6,568 nucleotides of DNA, from contig CABVAP010000129.1 in assembly GCA_902496345.1 (NCBI GenBank), positions 1 through 6,568 on the forward strand. The letters are read 5' to 3'. Both the position numbers and the translations under genes were made by a program. The notes under the pieces are model-generated. The model had not been told where the DNA came from. It saw only the letters and a list, made by a program, of their open reading frames with translations, and ran no database searches. The stretch is from an uncultured Eubacteriales bacterium. GTDB taxonomy: Bacteria; Bacillota; Clostridia; Lachnospirales; CAG-274. The first letter of the stretch is position 1. The number at the start of each line of letters is the position of its first letter. Below, in pieces: positions 1 to 6,441 of this stretch.

Positions 1-7
1 TTTAGGT

Positions 8-81
8 CAAGCCTTTTCAAAGGCTTGTGGGTGTGGGCAAAGCCCACGGTTTTAAAGGGTGGTGGGACAAAGTCCCACGGT
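8..81. repeat. Cluster of three GC-rich hairpins (REP-like)
   Basis: Three perfect inverted repeats lie in a row. The first has an 8-bp stem, 8-15 with 20-27. The second pairs GTGGGC (33-38) with GCCCAC (42-47) around an AAA loop. The third pairs GTGGGAC (62-68) with GTCCCAC (72-78), also around AAA. The last two are diverged copies of one unit ending in CCCACGGT. The extra base pair in the third is matched on both arms, so pairing is kept while sequence changes. 35 of the 60 bases at 21-80 are G or C, far above the rest of the window. No T-run follows, so this is not an ordinary terminator. It may be a REP-like or MITE-like intergenic repeat, or structured leader RNA of uppP. The left edge may continue outside the window. 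Confidence 0.7.
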
Positions 82-101
82 CTTCGACAACTTCTAATTT
101 T

Positions 102-108
102 AAGGAGG
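102..108 (+). promoter_or_regulatory. Ribosome binding site of uppP
   Basis: AAGGAGG is a near-perfect Shine-Dalgarno sequence, 6 nt before the ATG at 115. It decides that start over the in-frame TTG at 25, which would add 30 residues encoded by the hairpin cluster. Confidence 0.9.
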
Positions 109-114
109 ATTAAA

Positions 115-960
115 ATGCTTAGTATTGTTGAAATTTTAAAAATAATCTTTATCGGGATTGTTGAGGGAGTTACAGAGTGGCTTCCTATAAGTAGCACAGG
201 ACATATGCTCTTGGTCGATGAGTTTTTAAGTAGTGCAAGTTTGGCAGATGAAGGCTTTAAAAATGTGTTCTTGTACGTTATACAACTTGGGGCAATCCTT
301 GCTGTTGTTATTCTGTTCTGGAATAAGATTTTTCCTTTCCAGTTTAAGGATAAAAGAAAATCTGTTATTAGAGCAAATGTATTTTCTATGTGGTTTAAAG
401 TTGTTGTTGCTTGTATCCCCGGTGCAATTGTTACTATACTCTTTGGCGATATTATAGATAAATACTTGGAAAATCCTGTTACTATTGCTATTGCTTTGAT
501 TTTCTATGGTATTGTCTTTATCGTTGTTGAAATTTGGAACAAAAAAAGAAAAGGTTACATAGTAAGTTCTGTTGATGATATAACTTATAAAACTGCTTTC
601 CTTATCGGTTTGTTTCAGGTATTGTCCGTTGTTCCCGGTACTTCTCGTTCTGGTGCAACTATTATCGGTGCGTTATTAATAGGTGTTTCTCGTGTCGTTG
701 CTGCAGAATTTACCTTTTTCCTTGCTATACCTGTTATGTTTGGTATGAGTTTCCTTAAAGTGGCTAAATATGTCGCTGATTTTGGTTTTAATTTCTCTGG
801 TGAACAAATTTGTATTTTAGGTATCGGTACACTTGTTGCTTTTATAGTATCTATATTCATTATAAAATTCCTTATGGCATATATTAAAAGGCACGATTTT
901 AGAATTTTTGGTTGGTACAGAATTATACTTGGTATAATTGTCCTTATTTGTATGTTTTAA
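115..960 (+). CDS. uppP: Undecaprenyl-diphosphatase (UppP/BacA)
   Basis: This 281-aa integral membrane enzyme dephosphorylates undecaprenyl diphosphate to the monophosphate, regenerating the lipid carrier for peptidoglycan and other wall glycans. In this family it is also linked to bacitracin resistance. The N-terminal active-site block EGVTEWLPISSTGH is intact, with Glu17, Glu21, Ser27 and His30. The second block, PGTSRSGAT at 174-182, carries the catalytic Arg178. These fall at or very near the positions known from the E. coli enzyme (273 aa), so length and spacing are normal. Several hydrophobic helices follow, and the C-terminus has the usual F-R-x-F-x-W-Y-R-I pattern near 262-270. The ATG at 115 is chosen because of its Shine-Dalgarno site and because family members begin this close to the first motif. 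The next gene starts 57 nt later with no clear terminator between, so cotranscription is possible. Confidence 0.97.
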   Translation: MLSIVEILKIIFIGIVEGVTEWLPISSTGHMLLVDEFLSSASLADEGFKNVFLYVIQLGAILAVVILFWNKIFPFQFKDKRKSVIRANVFSMWFKVVVACIPGAIVTILFGDIIDKYLENPVTIAIALIFYGIVFIVVEIWNKKRKGYIVSSVDDITYKTAFLIGLFQVLSVVPGTSRSGATIIGALLIGVSRVVAAEFTFFLAIPVMFGMSFLKVAKYVADFGFNFSGEQICILGIGTLVAFIVSIFIIKFLMAYIKRHDFRIFGWYRIILGIIVLICMF

Positions 961-969
961 CCCATTATT

Positions 970-998
970 TTGAAAGATAAAAAGAGTACGTATAGTAT
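970..998 (+). promoter_or_regulatory. Weak candidate promoter before the NCS2 permease
   Basis: TTGAAA at 970-975 lies 17 nt before TAGTAT at 993-998, which matches the -10 consensus at four of six positions; an overlapping TATAGT is at 991-996 with a 15-nt spacer. The in-frame TTG that could lengthen the permease lies inside the -35-like element. In DNA this AT-rich, such matches arise easily by chance. Confidence 0.25.
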
Positions 999-1000
999 AA

Positions 1001-1007
1001 GAAAGGG
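1001..1007 (+). promoter_or_regulatory. Probable ribosome binding site of the NCS2 permease
   Basis: GAAAGGG is a moderate Shine-Dalgarno match, 10 nt before the ATG at 1018. The alternative TTG at 970 has nothing comparable in front of it, so the ATG is preferred. Confidence 0.6.
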
Positions 1008-1017
1008 CTTACAACCT

Positions 1018-2454
1018 ATGTTAAATTTTTTGAAAAATTATTTCCATATTGAGGCGCATCATTCAACTGTTAAAAATGAGGTTATTGCTGGTATTACTAA
1101 CTATTTTACAGTTATTTATCTTGTTTTGCTTGTACCTGAAATTATTATGGGTAGCTTTTCAGGTGTTATAGGACCTGACGGTGAAATTATACGTGACCAG
1201 ATAATTTATGGCAATATAACTGCCGGAGAAATGTTTGTAATTCTAACGGCTGCTGCTTTTATTGCTGCCGGCATAGGAACTTTACTTATCGGAGTTTTTA
1301 TAAATGTCCCTTTTGCTCAAGGTCCTAGCCTTTCTGTTGGTACTTTCGTTACTTACACTATATGTATAAATTTTGGATATACCTTTTATCAGGCTTTAGC
1401 TATTATTTTTATTTCCGGTATCTGCTTTTTTATTATGTCAATGGTTGGGATTGAAAAGCGTATTCACAGAGCAATCCCCAACAATATTAAATTTGCTGTT
1501 ACTGCTGGAATTGGGCTTTTTATCGCTTATACCGGTCTTGAAAAAGCTCACATAATTTCCATTAATAAAAGCCTTAATATAACTTTATTTGATATTATTG
1601 ACTTTGGCAGTGTCTATACAAGAGATGCTTTACTTGCTTTGTTTGGTGTGTTTTTTATTGTTGTTTTAATCAAAAAACATTTTCACGGAGCTATATTTGT
1701 AGGTAAAATTGTTTGTATTATACTTGCAATTCCTCTTGGACTTATAAAAGCTGTTGATTTTCAAAAATTTGAATATTCTATTGACTTATCCAAAACTTTC
1801 TTTAAATTGGATTTTAGTGGTATTATTGACACTACTAGCTTTTCTGACGGTATATTCTCTTTTACAACTCTTATGATTTTGGTTTTTTCTATTTGTATGA
1901 TGAACGTTTTTGAAACTATGAGTACCCTTATTGCCTCAAGAAATTACATCAAAATAAGTCAAGACGGACACGTAAAAAAAAGAATACCACATATTCTTGA
2001 AATAGATGCAGTAAGCTCTTGTGTTGGTTCTATCGTTGGTTCTAGTACTATTTCAACTTATGTTGAGAGTACTGCCGGTGTTGTCGAAGGTGGAAGAACC
2101 GGACTTACTGCTGTTGTTACCGGTTTGTTGTTCCTTTTATCTGTGTTTTTATCTCCTTTTGTGGCGATTATTCCTTCTTCAGCAACAGCCACAACTCTGA
2201 TTATTGCCGGTATTATGATGCTTAATGTAATAAGATTTATTGATTTTGATGATATTGTTGAGGCTGTTCCGGCTTTCTTTACAATGTTTATTATACCAAT
2301 TACTAAAAGTTTGACTATAGGTATTGCGTTTGGTATTATATCATACGTTATAGTAAACCTTTTTACCGGAAGAAAAAGAAAAAGAAAAATAAAAAATATA
2401 CTTTATGTTCTTGCTGTTTTATTTGTAATTATGCTTATAATTTTGCCACGATAA
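1018..2454 (+). CDS. NCS2-family permease, AzgA/PbuG-like, divergent
   Basis: This is a 478-aa polytopic permease. The AzgA branch of NCS2 takes up adenine, guanine or hypoxanthine by proton symport. The N-terminus (LKNYFHIEAHHSTVKNEVIA) and the later blocks YVESTAGVVEGGRTGLTAV (348-366) and LIIAGIMML (394-402) are typical of that branch, and length is normal. Glu350, at the position of the second substrate-binding acid, is kept. Two other substrate blocks are changed. The usual P-G-M-G-L-N-A on the third helix reads PSLSVGT (103-109), with Gly108 where Asn is expected. The usual D-x-F-D-T on the eighth helix reads NVFET (296-300). Transport of a nucleobase-like substrate is therefore probable, but hypoxanthine or guanine should not be assumed. 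A very basic loop (RKRKRK, 452-457) precedes the last helix. The ATG at 1018 fits the family N-terminus; a TTG at 970 would add 16 polar residues without a ribosome binding site. Confidence 0.88.
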   Translation: MLNFLKNYFHIEAHHSTVKNEVIAGITNYFTVIYLVLLVPEIIMGSFSGVIGPDGEIIRDQIIYGNITAGEMFVILTAAAFIAAGIGTLLIGVFINVPFAQGPSLSVGTFVTYTICINFGYTFYQALAIIFISGICFFIMSMVGIEKRIHRAIPNNIKFAVTAGIGLFIAYTGLEKAHIISINKSLNITLFDIIDFGSVYTRDALLALFGVFFIVVLIKKHFHGAIFVGKIVCIILAIPLGLIKAVDFQKFEYSIDLSKTFFKLDFSGIIDTTSFSDGIFSFTTLMILVFSICMMNVFETMSTLIASRNYIKISQDGHVKKRIPHILEIDAVSSCVGSIVGSSTISTYVESTAGVVEGGRTGLTAVVTGLLFLLSVFLSPFVAIIPSSATATTLIIAGIMMLNVIRFIDFDDIVEAVPAFFTMFIIPITKSLTIGIAFGIISYVIVNLFTGRKRKRKIKNILYVLAVLFVIMLIILPR

Positions 2455-2461
2455 AAATTTT

Positions 2462-2492
2462 TTGAATATATATTAAATTCTGTAAATATAAT
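2462..2492 (+). promoter_or_regulatory. Candidate promoter for the spoIVFA-like/spoIVFB pair
   Basis: A perfect TATAAT occurs at 2487-2492, with TTGAAT 19 nt upstream at 2462-2467. The spacer is longer than the preferred 17 nt and the intergenic region is nearly all A/T, so this is tentative. In Bacillus the spoIVF genes are driven by sigma-E. The nearest sigma-E-like -10 here is TATACAAA at 2513-2520, without a convincing -35. Confidence 0.3.
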
Positions 2493-2550
2493 TAACTAAG
2501 TTGATAGATGTTTATACAAAATCTTTTATGGAAAATTTGAGGGTGATTAT

Positions 2551-3012
2551 ATGCAGAATACTAATGGTCGAAATTCCAGAACATATACAAGGAGCTATAA
2601 CAGTTCAAGAAGAAACTTTACTGATGAAAGACGTGCTTATAGAAATAATTTAGATAGGTCAAGCAATTCTTTTGAAAGGGGAAACAGTAGAAAACGATAT
2701 ATCTCTAAGGTACAAAGAAGTGATGAAAAGGTGAACATTTTTGCTCTTAAAGCTATTGTATCTATACTGGCCGTGGCAATTGTGTTCATTACTGTTAATA
2801 CTGTTGATTCGGCTGAAAAATTGAGGTCAGATATAAAAAGTGCTATATCTGAAAATATTTCTGAAAATAGTGTAGACGGTATATTATCAAAAGTCGAAAG
2901 TTTATTTAACAAGAAAAATGATACTATACAAAGTGAGTATTCTGATTTTAGAATAGATGAAAATATTATTGAACAAATGAATAATGAACAAGATGAATAT
3001 TTTAATAAATAA
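2551..3012 (+). CDS. Single-pass membrane protein, SpoIVFA-like without M23 domain
   Basis: This 153-aa protein has three parts. Residues 1-60 are polar and strongly basic, with 13 Arg among mostly Asn, Ser and Tyr, and look disordered. A transmembrane helix spans about 63-83. Residues 84-153 are acidic, with a possible amphipathic helix at about 88-120. The positive-inside rule gives N-in/C-out topology. I recognise no enzymatic domain. It sits 18 nt before a SpoIVFB-type protease, where SpoIVFA is normally encoded. SpoIVFA has this topology but ends in an M23 (LytM) domain that is wholly absent here: the stop is followed directly by the next gene, with no room for a frameshifted remainder. 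The best inference is a shortened SpoIVFA analogue that scaffolds or inhibits the protease. An unrelated membrane protein is the alternative. The start is supported by GAGGGTG at 2539-2545, 5 nt upstream. Confidence 0.85.
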   Translation: MQNTNGRNSRTYTRSYNSSRRNFTDERRAYRNNLDRSSNSFERGNSRKRYISKVQRSDEKVNIFALKAIVSILAVAIVFITVNTVDSAEKLRSDIKSAISENISENSVDGILSKVESLFNKKNDTIQSEYSDFRIDENIIEQMNNEQDEYFNK

Positions 3013-3030
3013 TTTTATGGGGTTTTTATA

Positions 3031-3864
3031 TTGAATAAAATAAAAATAAAATGTTCTTTCTGTTTTTTCCTTGGTACTATGTTTTTGCTTGGACTCTTTA
3101 AAGAATTTTTTGCTTTTTTTGTATTTGTTTCATTTCACGAACTTGGACATATATTCGTTGCTAGAATTTTTAATGCCAAAACTGAAAGAATTGTTATAAA
3201 CTTTATCGGAGAAATGGTTGTTATAAAAGATATTGAGTTTCTTCCATTTTTTAAAAAATTTTCTGTATTTATTGCCGGACCTCTTGTAAATATATTATTT
3301 GGAATTTTATTTCTATTATTTGAAAAAACAGAAACTTTTTTGTTTCTGAGCAAGATTAATTTTTTACTTGCATTTTTTAATCTTTTGCCTGTATATCCCC
3401 TTGACGGCGGTAGAATTTTAAATCTTATATTGAACCAATTTTTTCCGATTATCATTTCAAATAAAATAGTTATCAAAATAAGTTTTTTATTTAGTCTTTT
3501 GTTTATGTTTTTTGGCTTTTTACAAGTTATGCTGTTCCCTTATAATCTAAGTCTTTTTTGTATCGGTCTTTATTTATTTAAAACAAAATACAGTACTTAC
3601 TTTAATATGACTTTTAATTTCTACAAATATATCCTTAAGAAAAAAGGGTTGTTTAAAGATATTTTGCAGGTTAAAGTGTTTTATGTTGACGGTAACTTTG
3701 AAATCAAAAAAATTATGAAAATGATATATATAAATCGATATTGTGTCTTTTTTATTAATTCTGATAAAAACAAAAATCTTATCATATCAGAGTGGGACGT
3801 TATCGAATATATCCAGAAAAAGGGTAGTTTAGGGCGACTGATAGATATTGTTGCTAACAAATGA
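3031..3864 (+). CDS. spoIVFB: SpoIVFB-type site-2 protease (M50) with CBS-like tail
   Basis: This 277-aa intramembrane zinc metalloprotease is close in length to B. subtilis SpoIVFB (288 aa). The zinc motif HELGH is at 36-40, with His36 and His40 as ligands and Glu37 catalytic. FIAGPLVNI (80-88) is the conserved membrane segment, and NLLPVYPLDGGR (117-128) supplies the third ligand, Asp125. About six hydrophobic segments fill residues 1-190. The soluble C-terminus, about 212-277, has the size and pattern of the single CBS domain that senses ATP in SpoIVFB. In sporulating bacteria the enzyme sits in the outer forespore membrane and removes the pro-peptide of sigma-K. The start is a TTG, with GGGG at 3019-3022 in front, 8 nt away. 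It places HELGH near its usual position, whereas the next in-frame ATG (3079) would trim the first helix. The SpoIVFA-like gene ends 18 nt upstream, so the two are probably cotranscribed. A non-sporulation M50 protease is the main alternative. Confidence 0.9.
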   Translation: MNKIKIKCSFCFFLGTMFLLGLFKEFFAFFVFVSFHELGHIFVARIFNAKTERIVINFIGEMVVIKDIEFLPFFKKFSVFIAGPLVNILFGILFLLFEKTETFLFLSKINFLLAFFNLLPVYPLDGGRILNLILNQFFPIIISNKIVIKISFLFSLLFMFFGFLQVMLFPYNLSLFCIGLYLFKTKYSTYFNMTFNFYKYILKKKGLFKDILQVKVFYVDGNFEIKKIMKMIYINRYCVFFINSDKNKNLIISEWDVIEYIQKKGSLGRLIDIVANK

Positions 3865-3866
3865 TA

Positions 3867-3895
3867 TTGAAATAAATTAAATTTGATGATATAAT
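3867..3895 (+). promoter_or_regulatory. Strong sigma-A-type promoter for the MBOAT/SGNH pair
   Basis: TTGAAA (3867-3872) and a perfect TATAAT (3890-3895) are separated by exactly 17 nt. A TG dinucleotide at 3887-3888 makes an extended -10. Initiation would be expected near 3902, leaving a leader of about 46 nt before the ATG at 3948. This is the best promoter match I found in the window, and it begins just after the spoIVFB stop codon. Confidence 0.65.
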
Positions 3896-3934
3896 GTCTA
3901 CTATTGATAAGTGTCACAAATTTTTCGTGTATTT

Positions 3935-3939
3935 GAGGT
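3935..3939 (+). promoter_or_regulatory. Ribosome binding site of the MBOAT gene
   Basis: GAGGT lies 8 nt before the ATG at 3948. Together with the family N-terminus (MLFNSITFLIFF), it decides this start over the in-frame ATG at 3894, which lies within the -10 element of the promoter. Confidence 0.75.
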
Positions 3940-3947
3940 TTAGTAAA

Positions 3948-5399
3948 ATGCTGTTTAATTCTATTACTTTTTTGATTTTCTTTGCTATAACATTGTTTTT
4001 ATACTACGTTTTGCCATTTAAGGTTAAATGGATTGTTCTGCTCGTTGCCAGTTGTGTCTTCTATATGTGGTGGCGACCGGAATTTATTTTGTTGATTATA
4101 TTTTCAGCTTTTGTAAATTATTTTCTATCGGGGTGTATTAATGTTTCTGATACCGAAAAGTATAGAAAAATTTTTCTTGCTCTTTGTATGATTATAAATT
4201 TCGGTATTTTGTTCATTTTTAAATATGCTGTTTTTGTAAACCACAGCTTTATGGAGCTTTATTCTTATCTTGGAATTGAATATCCTATAAATGATTTTGA
4301 TATTGTTTTACCTATGGGAATTTCATTTTTCACTTTTCAGGTTTCAGGATATACTATTGATATTTACAAAAGAAAAATCAAACCGGAGCTTAATTTCTTT
4401 AAGTTTATGTTATATCTTATGTTTTTCCCTCAACTTGTTGCAGGTCCTATTGAGAGAGCAGAAAACTTATTAAAACAGCTTTTTGAAAAACACAAATTTA
4501 ACACCGTCAATATATCAACCGGTCTTAAATTTATGCTTATGGGCTACTTTAAAAAAGTTGTTATTGCTGACAGAGTTGCCGTATTAGTAGATAACGTTTA
4601 TAATTCTACTGAAGATTTTGGTGGCATCGCCTTTATTATTGCAACGTTATTTTTTACTTTTCAAGTATATTGCGACTTTAGTGGCTATTCCGATATTGCT
4701 ATTGGTTGTGCAAAAACTTTTGGTATTGACCTTATGAAAAATTTTAACAGACCTTACTTTTCAAGAAGTATTAAAGAATTTTGGAGAAATTGGCACATAT
4801 CACTCTCTAGCTGGCTTAGAGATTATGTCTATATACCTCTTGGGGGAAGCAGATGTTCACTTATTAGAAAGTATTTTAACATTATGGTGACTTTTTTATT
4901 AAGTGGACTTTGGCACGGTGCAAACTGGACTTTTATCCTTTGGGGTGGTATACACGGTGCTTATCAAGTTATTGGCGATATTAAAAACAGAATCTTTAAA
5001 ACGGACAAGCCTCAATTTTTTATACTTACATTTTTTAGAATATTGATAACATTTGTATTAGTTGCTTTTGCTTGGATTTTCTTTAGAGCAAACACAGTAT
5101 CAGACGCTTTTTACATTGTTCAAAACTTATTTTCTGATATTTCAAAAATTACTGATATTCAATATATTTATGATATTTTAAACAGCATTGGACTCTCAAT
5201 TTTTGAATTTGTTATTTGTGTCTGCCTTGTTTTAGCACTTCTATTTATTGAACTTTTTGAAAAAAGAAATGTAATTCACACAGTTCTTAATTCTGTACCT
5301 TTTATATTTAGATTTGCTTTTTATTATGTTTTAGTTATCGTAATTTTGGCTTTGGGGGTGTTTGGAAATGGCGGAGAATTTATCTATTTCCAATTCTAA
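3948..5399 (+). CDS. MBOAT-family membrane O-acyltransferase (AlgI/DltB type)
   Basis: This 483-aa polytopic protein belongs to the membrane-bound O-acyltransferases, which take an acyl group from a cytoplasmic donor and pass it through the membrane to a surface acceptor, often via a partner protein. The opening MLFNSITFLIFF is typical of AlgI relatives. The blocks follow in order: PQLVAGPIER (161-170), VYCDFSGYSDIAIG (240-253), FWRNWHISLSSWLRDYVYIPLGG with His283 (278-300), and SGLWHGANW with the invariant catalytic His323 (319-327). The C-terminus FIYFQF is also a family hallmark. Length is normal and nothing appears broken. The next gene, a predicted membrane-anchored SGNH protein, starts inside this one with a 32-nt overlap, so the two are probably translationally coupled and work together. 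The substrate cannot be read from the sequence; acetylation of a wall or capsular polysaccharide is likely. No dltA or dltC lies in the window, so D-alanylation of teichoic acid is less supported. Confidence 0.95.
   Translation: MLFNSITFLIFFAITLFLYYVLPFKVKWIVLLVASCVFYMWWRPEFILLIIFSAFVNYFLSGCINVSDTEKYRKIFLALCMIINFGILFIFKYAVFVNHSFMELYSYLGIEYPINDFDIVLPMGISFFTFQVSGYTIDIYKRKIKPELNFFKFMLYLMFFPQLVAGPIERAENLLKQLFEKHKFNTVNISTGLKFMLMGYFKKVVIADRVAVLVDNVYNSTEDFGGIAFIIATLFFTFQVYCDFSGYSDIAIGCAKTFGIDLMKNFNRPYFSRSIKEFWRNWHISLSSWLRDYVYIPLGGSRCSLIRKYFNIMVTFLLSGLWHGANWTFILWGGIHGAYQVIGDIKNRIFKTDKPQFFILTFFRILITFVLVAFAWIFFRANTVSDAFYIVQNLFSDISKITDIQYIYDILNSIGLSIFEFVICVCLVLALLFIELFEKRNVIHTVLNSVPFIFRFAFYYVLVIVILALGVFGNGGEFIYFQF
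5354..5360 (+). promoter_or_regulatory. Ribosome binding site of the SGNH gene, inside the MBOAT gene
   Basis: GGGGGTG lies 7 nt before the ATG at 5368 and within the last codons of the MBOAT gene. It supports the ATG rather than the in-frame TTG at 5362, which is only 1 nt from this site. Confidence 0.75.
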
Positions 5400-6441
5400 C
5401 GATGAATTTCAAACTGATGAAAAAAATTTAAAAAAGAAATTTAATTTTATTTATATAAAAATATTCTTTTTTGTGCTGTTGCTTATTCCTGTTATTTATT
5501 ACATCGGAAACAAATATTCGGCAGCTAGTACAGAAAATTTGATAAATACCTACAATGAGAAAAGGTGGAACGAATTTTATTCGCTTGAAAAAAATTCTAT
5601 AGATATGGTGTTCCTCGGCTCATCACATTCATATTGTACTTTTGACCCTGATATTTTTGACAATGCGTTAAATATTTCCAGCTATCAAATGGGTATGCCT
5701 TTACAGCACCCAGACTCAACGTATTATACACTACTTGAGGTACTTAACTATCAAAGTCCCAAAGTTGCTGTTGTTGAGGTTTACTGGGATATGCTTGATG
5801 ATGAATTTGAATTAAAGCAAGCAAGTATGTTATTTCAAGTTTTGAGAAACAAGGATTTAGAAAAACAATACATAAAAGATGTCTTTCCTCTTGGCGAAAA
5901 AATAAAATACACAATTAATATATTTAAGTATCAACAAGATTATTTTGCTTTTAAAAACAGTGAGTGGAAAAAAGATTTAAAAGAAAAATTTGGTGTTATA
6001 GACAAAGTTTCGCCAAAGCAAGAGGGAAAAGAGGAATATCGTTCAAAAGGATATACTTTTTGTAACTACAATATGCTTCCTGATGAGTTTGACAAAACAA
6101 ATCAATTTAGAAAATTTGACGGAAAAAATTGGAGTTTCAATGCTACTCAAAAGGGATATTTACAAAAAATAATTGATACTTGCAAAGAAAGGGGTATCAA
6201 ACTTATTTTTGTTACTGCACCTGTTGCAAATGTTTCTATGGACTACATCAAAAATTACGATATTGTTCATTCTACAATTGCTGATTTTGCTGACGAAAAC
6301 GGTATTGAATACATTGACTACAACTTAATAAACAAAGAAGAAAAGCTACTTACAAACGAAAATTTTAGAGATGACGCTCACCTCAACCACAGCGGTGTTG
6401 AGATTATTGACAATCATTTTTTAAGGTATTTAAAAAATTAG
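5368..6441 (+). CDS. Membrane-anchored SGNH-like esterase/acyltransferase, MBOAT partner
   Basis: This 357-aa protein has a polar N-terminal tail of about 25 residues, one transmembrane helix at about 26-46, and a large extracytoplasmic domain. The domain opens with DMVFLGSSHSYCTFDP (79-94). GSSH takes the place of the GDS block of SGNH hydrolases, making Ser86 the probable nucleophile. Near the C-terminus, RDDAHLN (334-340) supplies the D-x-x-H block, with Asp335 or Asp336 and His338. Gly109 could be the block II glycine; a clear block III Asn is not visible, since the matching strand reads VVEVYWDML. The layout resembles DltD, AlgJ and PatB-type partners of MBOAT proteins. The likely role is to transfer an acyl group delivered by the MBOAT protein to a surface glycan, or to remove one. 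The gene overlaps the MBOAT gene by 32 nt. The family assignment is by motif and context; the acceptor is unknown. Confidence 0.88.
   Translation: MAENLSISNSNDEFQTDEKNLKKKFNFIYIKIFFFVLLLIPVIYYIGNKYSAASTENLINTYNEKRWNEFYSLEKNSIDMVFLGSSHSYCTFDPDIFDNALNISSYQMGMPLQHPDSTYYTLLEVLNYQSPKVAVVEVYWDMLDDEFELKQASMLFQVLRNKDLEKQYIKDVFPLGEKIKYTINIFKYQQDYFAFKNSEWKKDLKEKFGVIDKVSPKQEGKEEYRSKGYTFCNYNMLPDEFDKTNQFRKFDGKNWSFNATQKGYLQKIIDTCKERGIKLIFVTAPVANVSMDYIKNYDIVHSTIADFADENGIEYIDYNLINKEEKLLTNENFRDDAHLNHSGVEIIDNHFLRYLKN

Noticed and set aside
25..114. In-frame N-terminal extension of UppP from a TTG
   Set aside because: It would translate the hairpin cluster, has no family counterpart, and the ATG at 115 has a near-perfect Shine-Dalgarno site.
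970..1017. Longer NCS2 permease starting at TTG 970
   Set aside because: No Shine-Dalgarno site precedes it, and the 16 extra polar residues are not part of the family N-terminus.
961..1017. Purine riboswitch ahead of the permease
   Set aside because: The 57-nt gap is too short for the aptamer, and I see no matching conserved junction sequence.
2513..2520. Sigma-E -10 element (TATACAAA) ahead of the spoIVFA-like gene
   Set aside because: It matches the sigma-E -10 at about six of eight positions, but no acceptable -35 element lies at the right distance.
2637..3917. Minus-strand reading frames opposite the spoIVFA-like and spoIVFB genes
   Set aside because: They mirror clearly coding + strand genes, have no recognisable domains, and lack good ribosome binding sites.
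3894..3947. MBOAT start at ATG 3894
   Set aside because: The codon lies in the TATAAT of a consensus promoter, and AlgI-type proteins begin at the MLFNS motif encoded from 3948.
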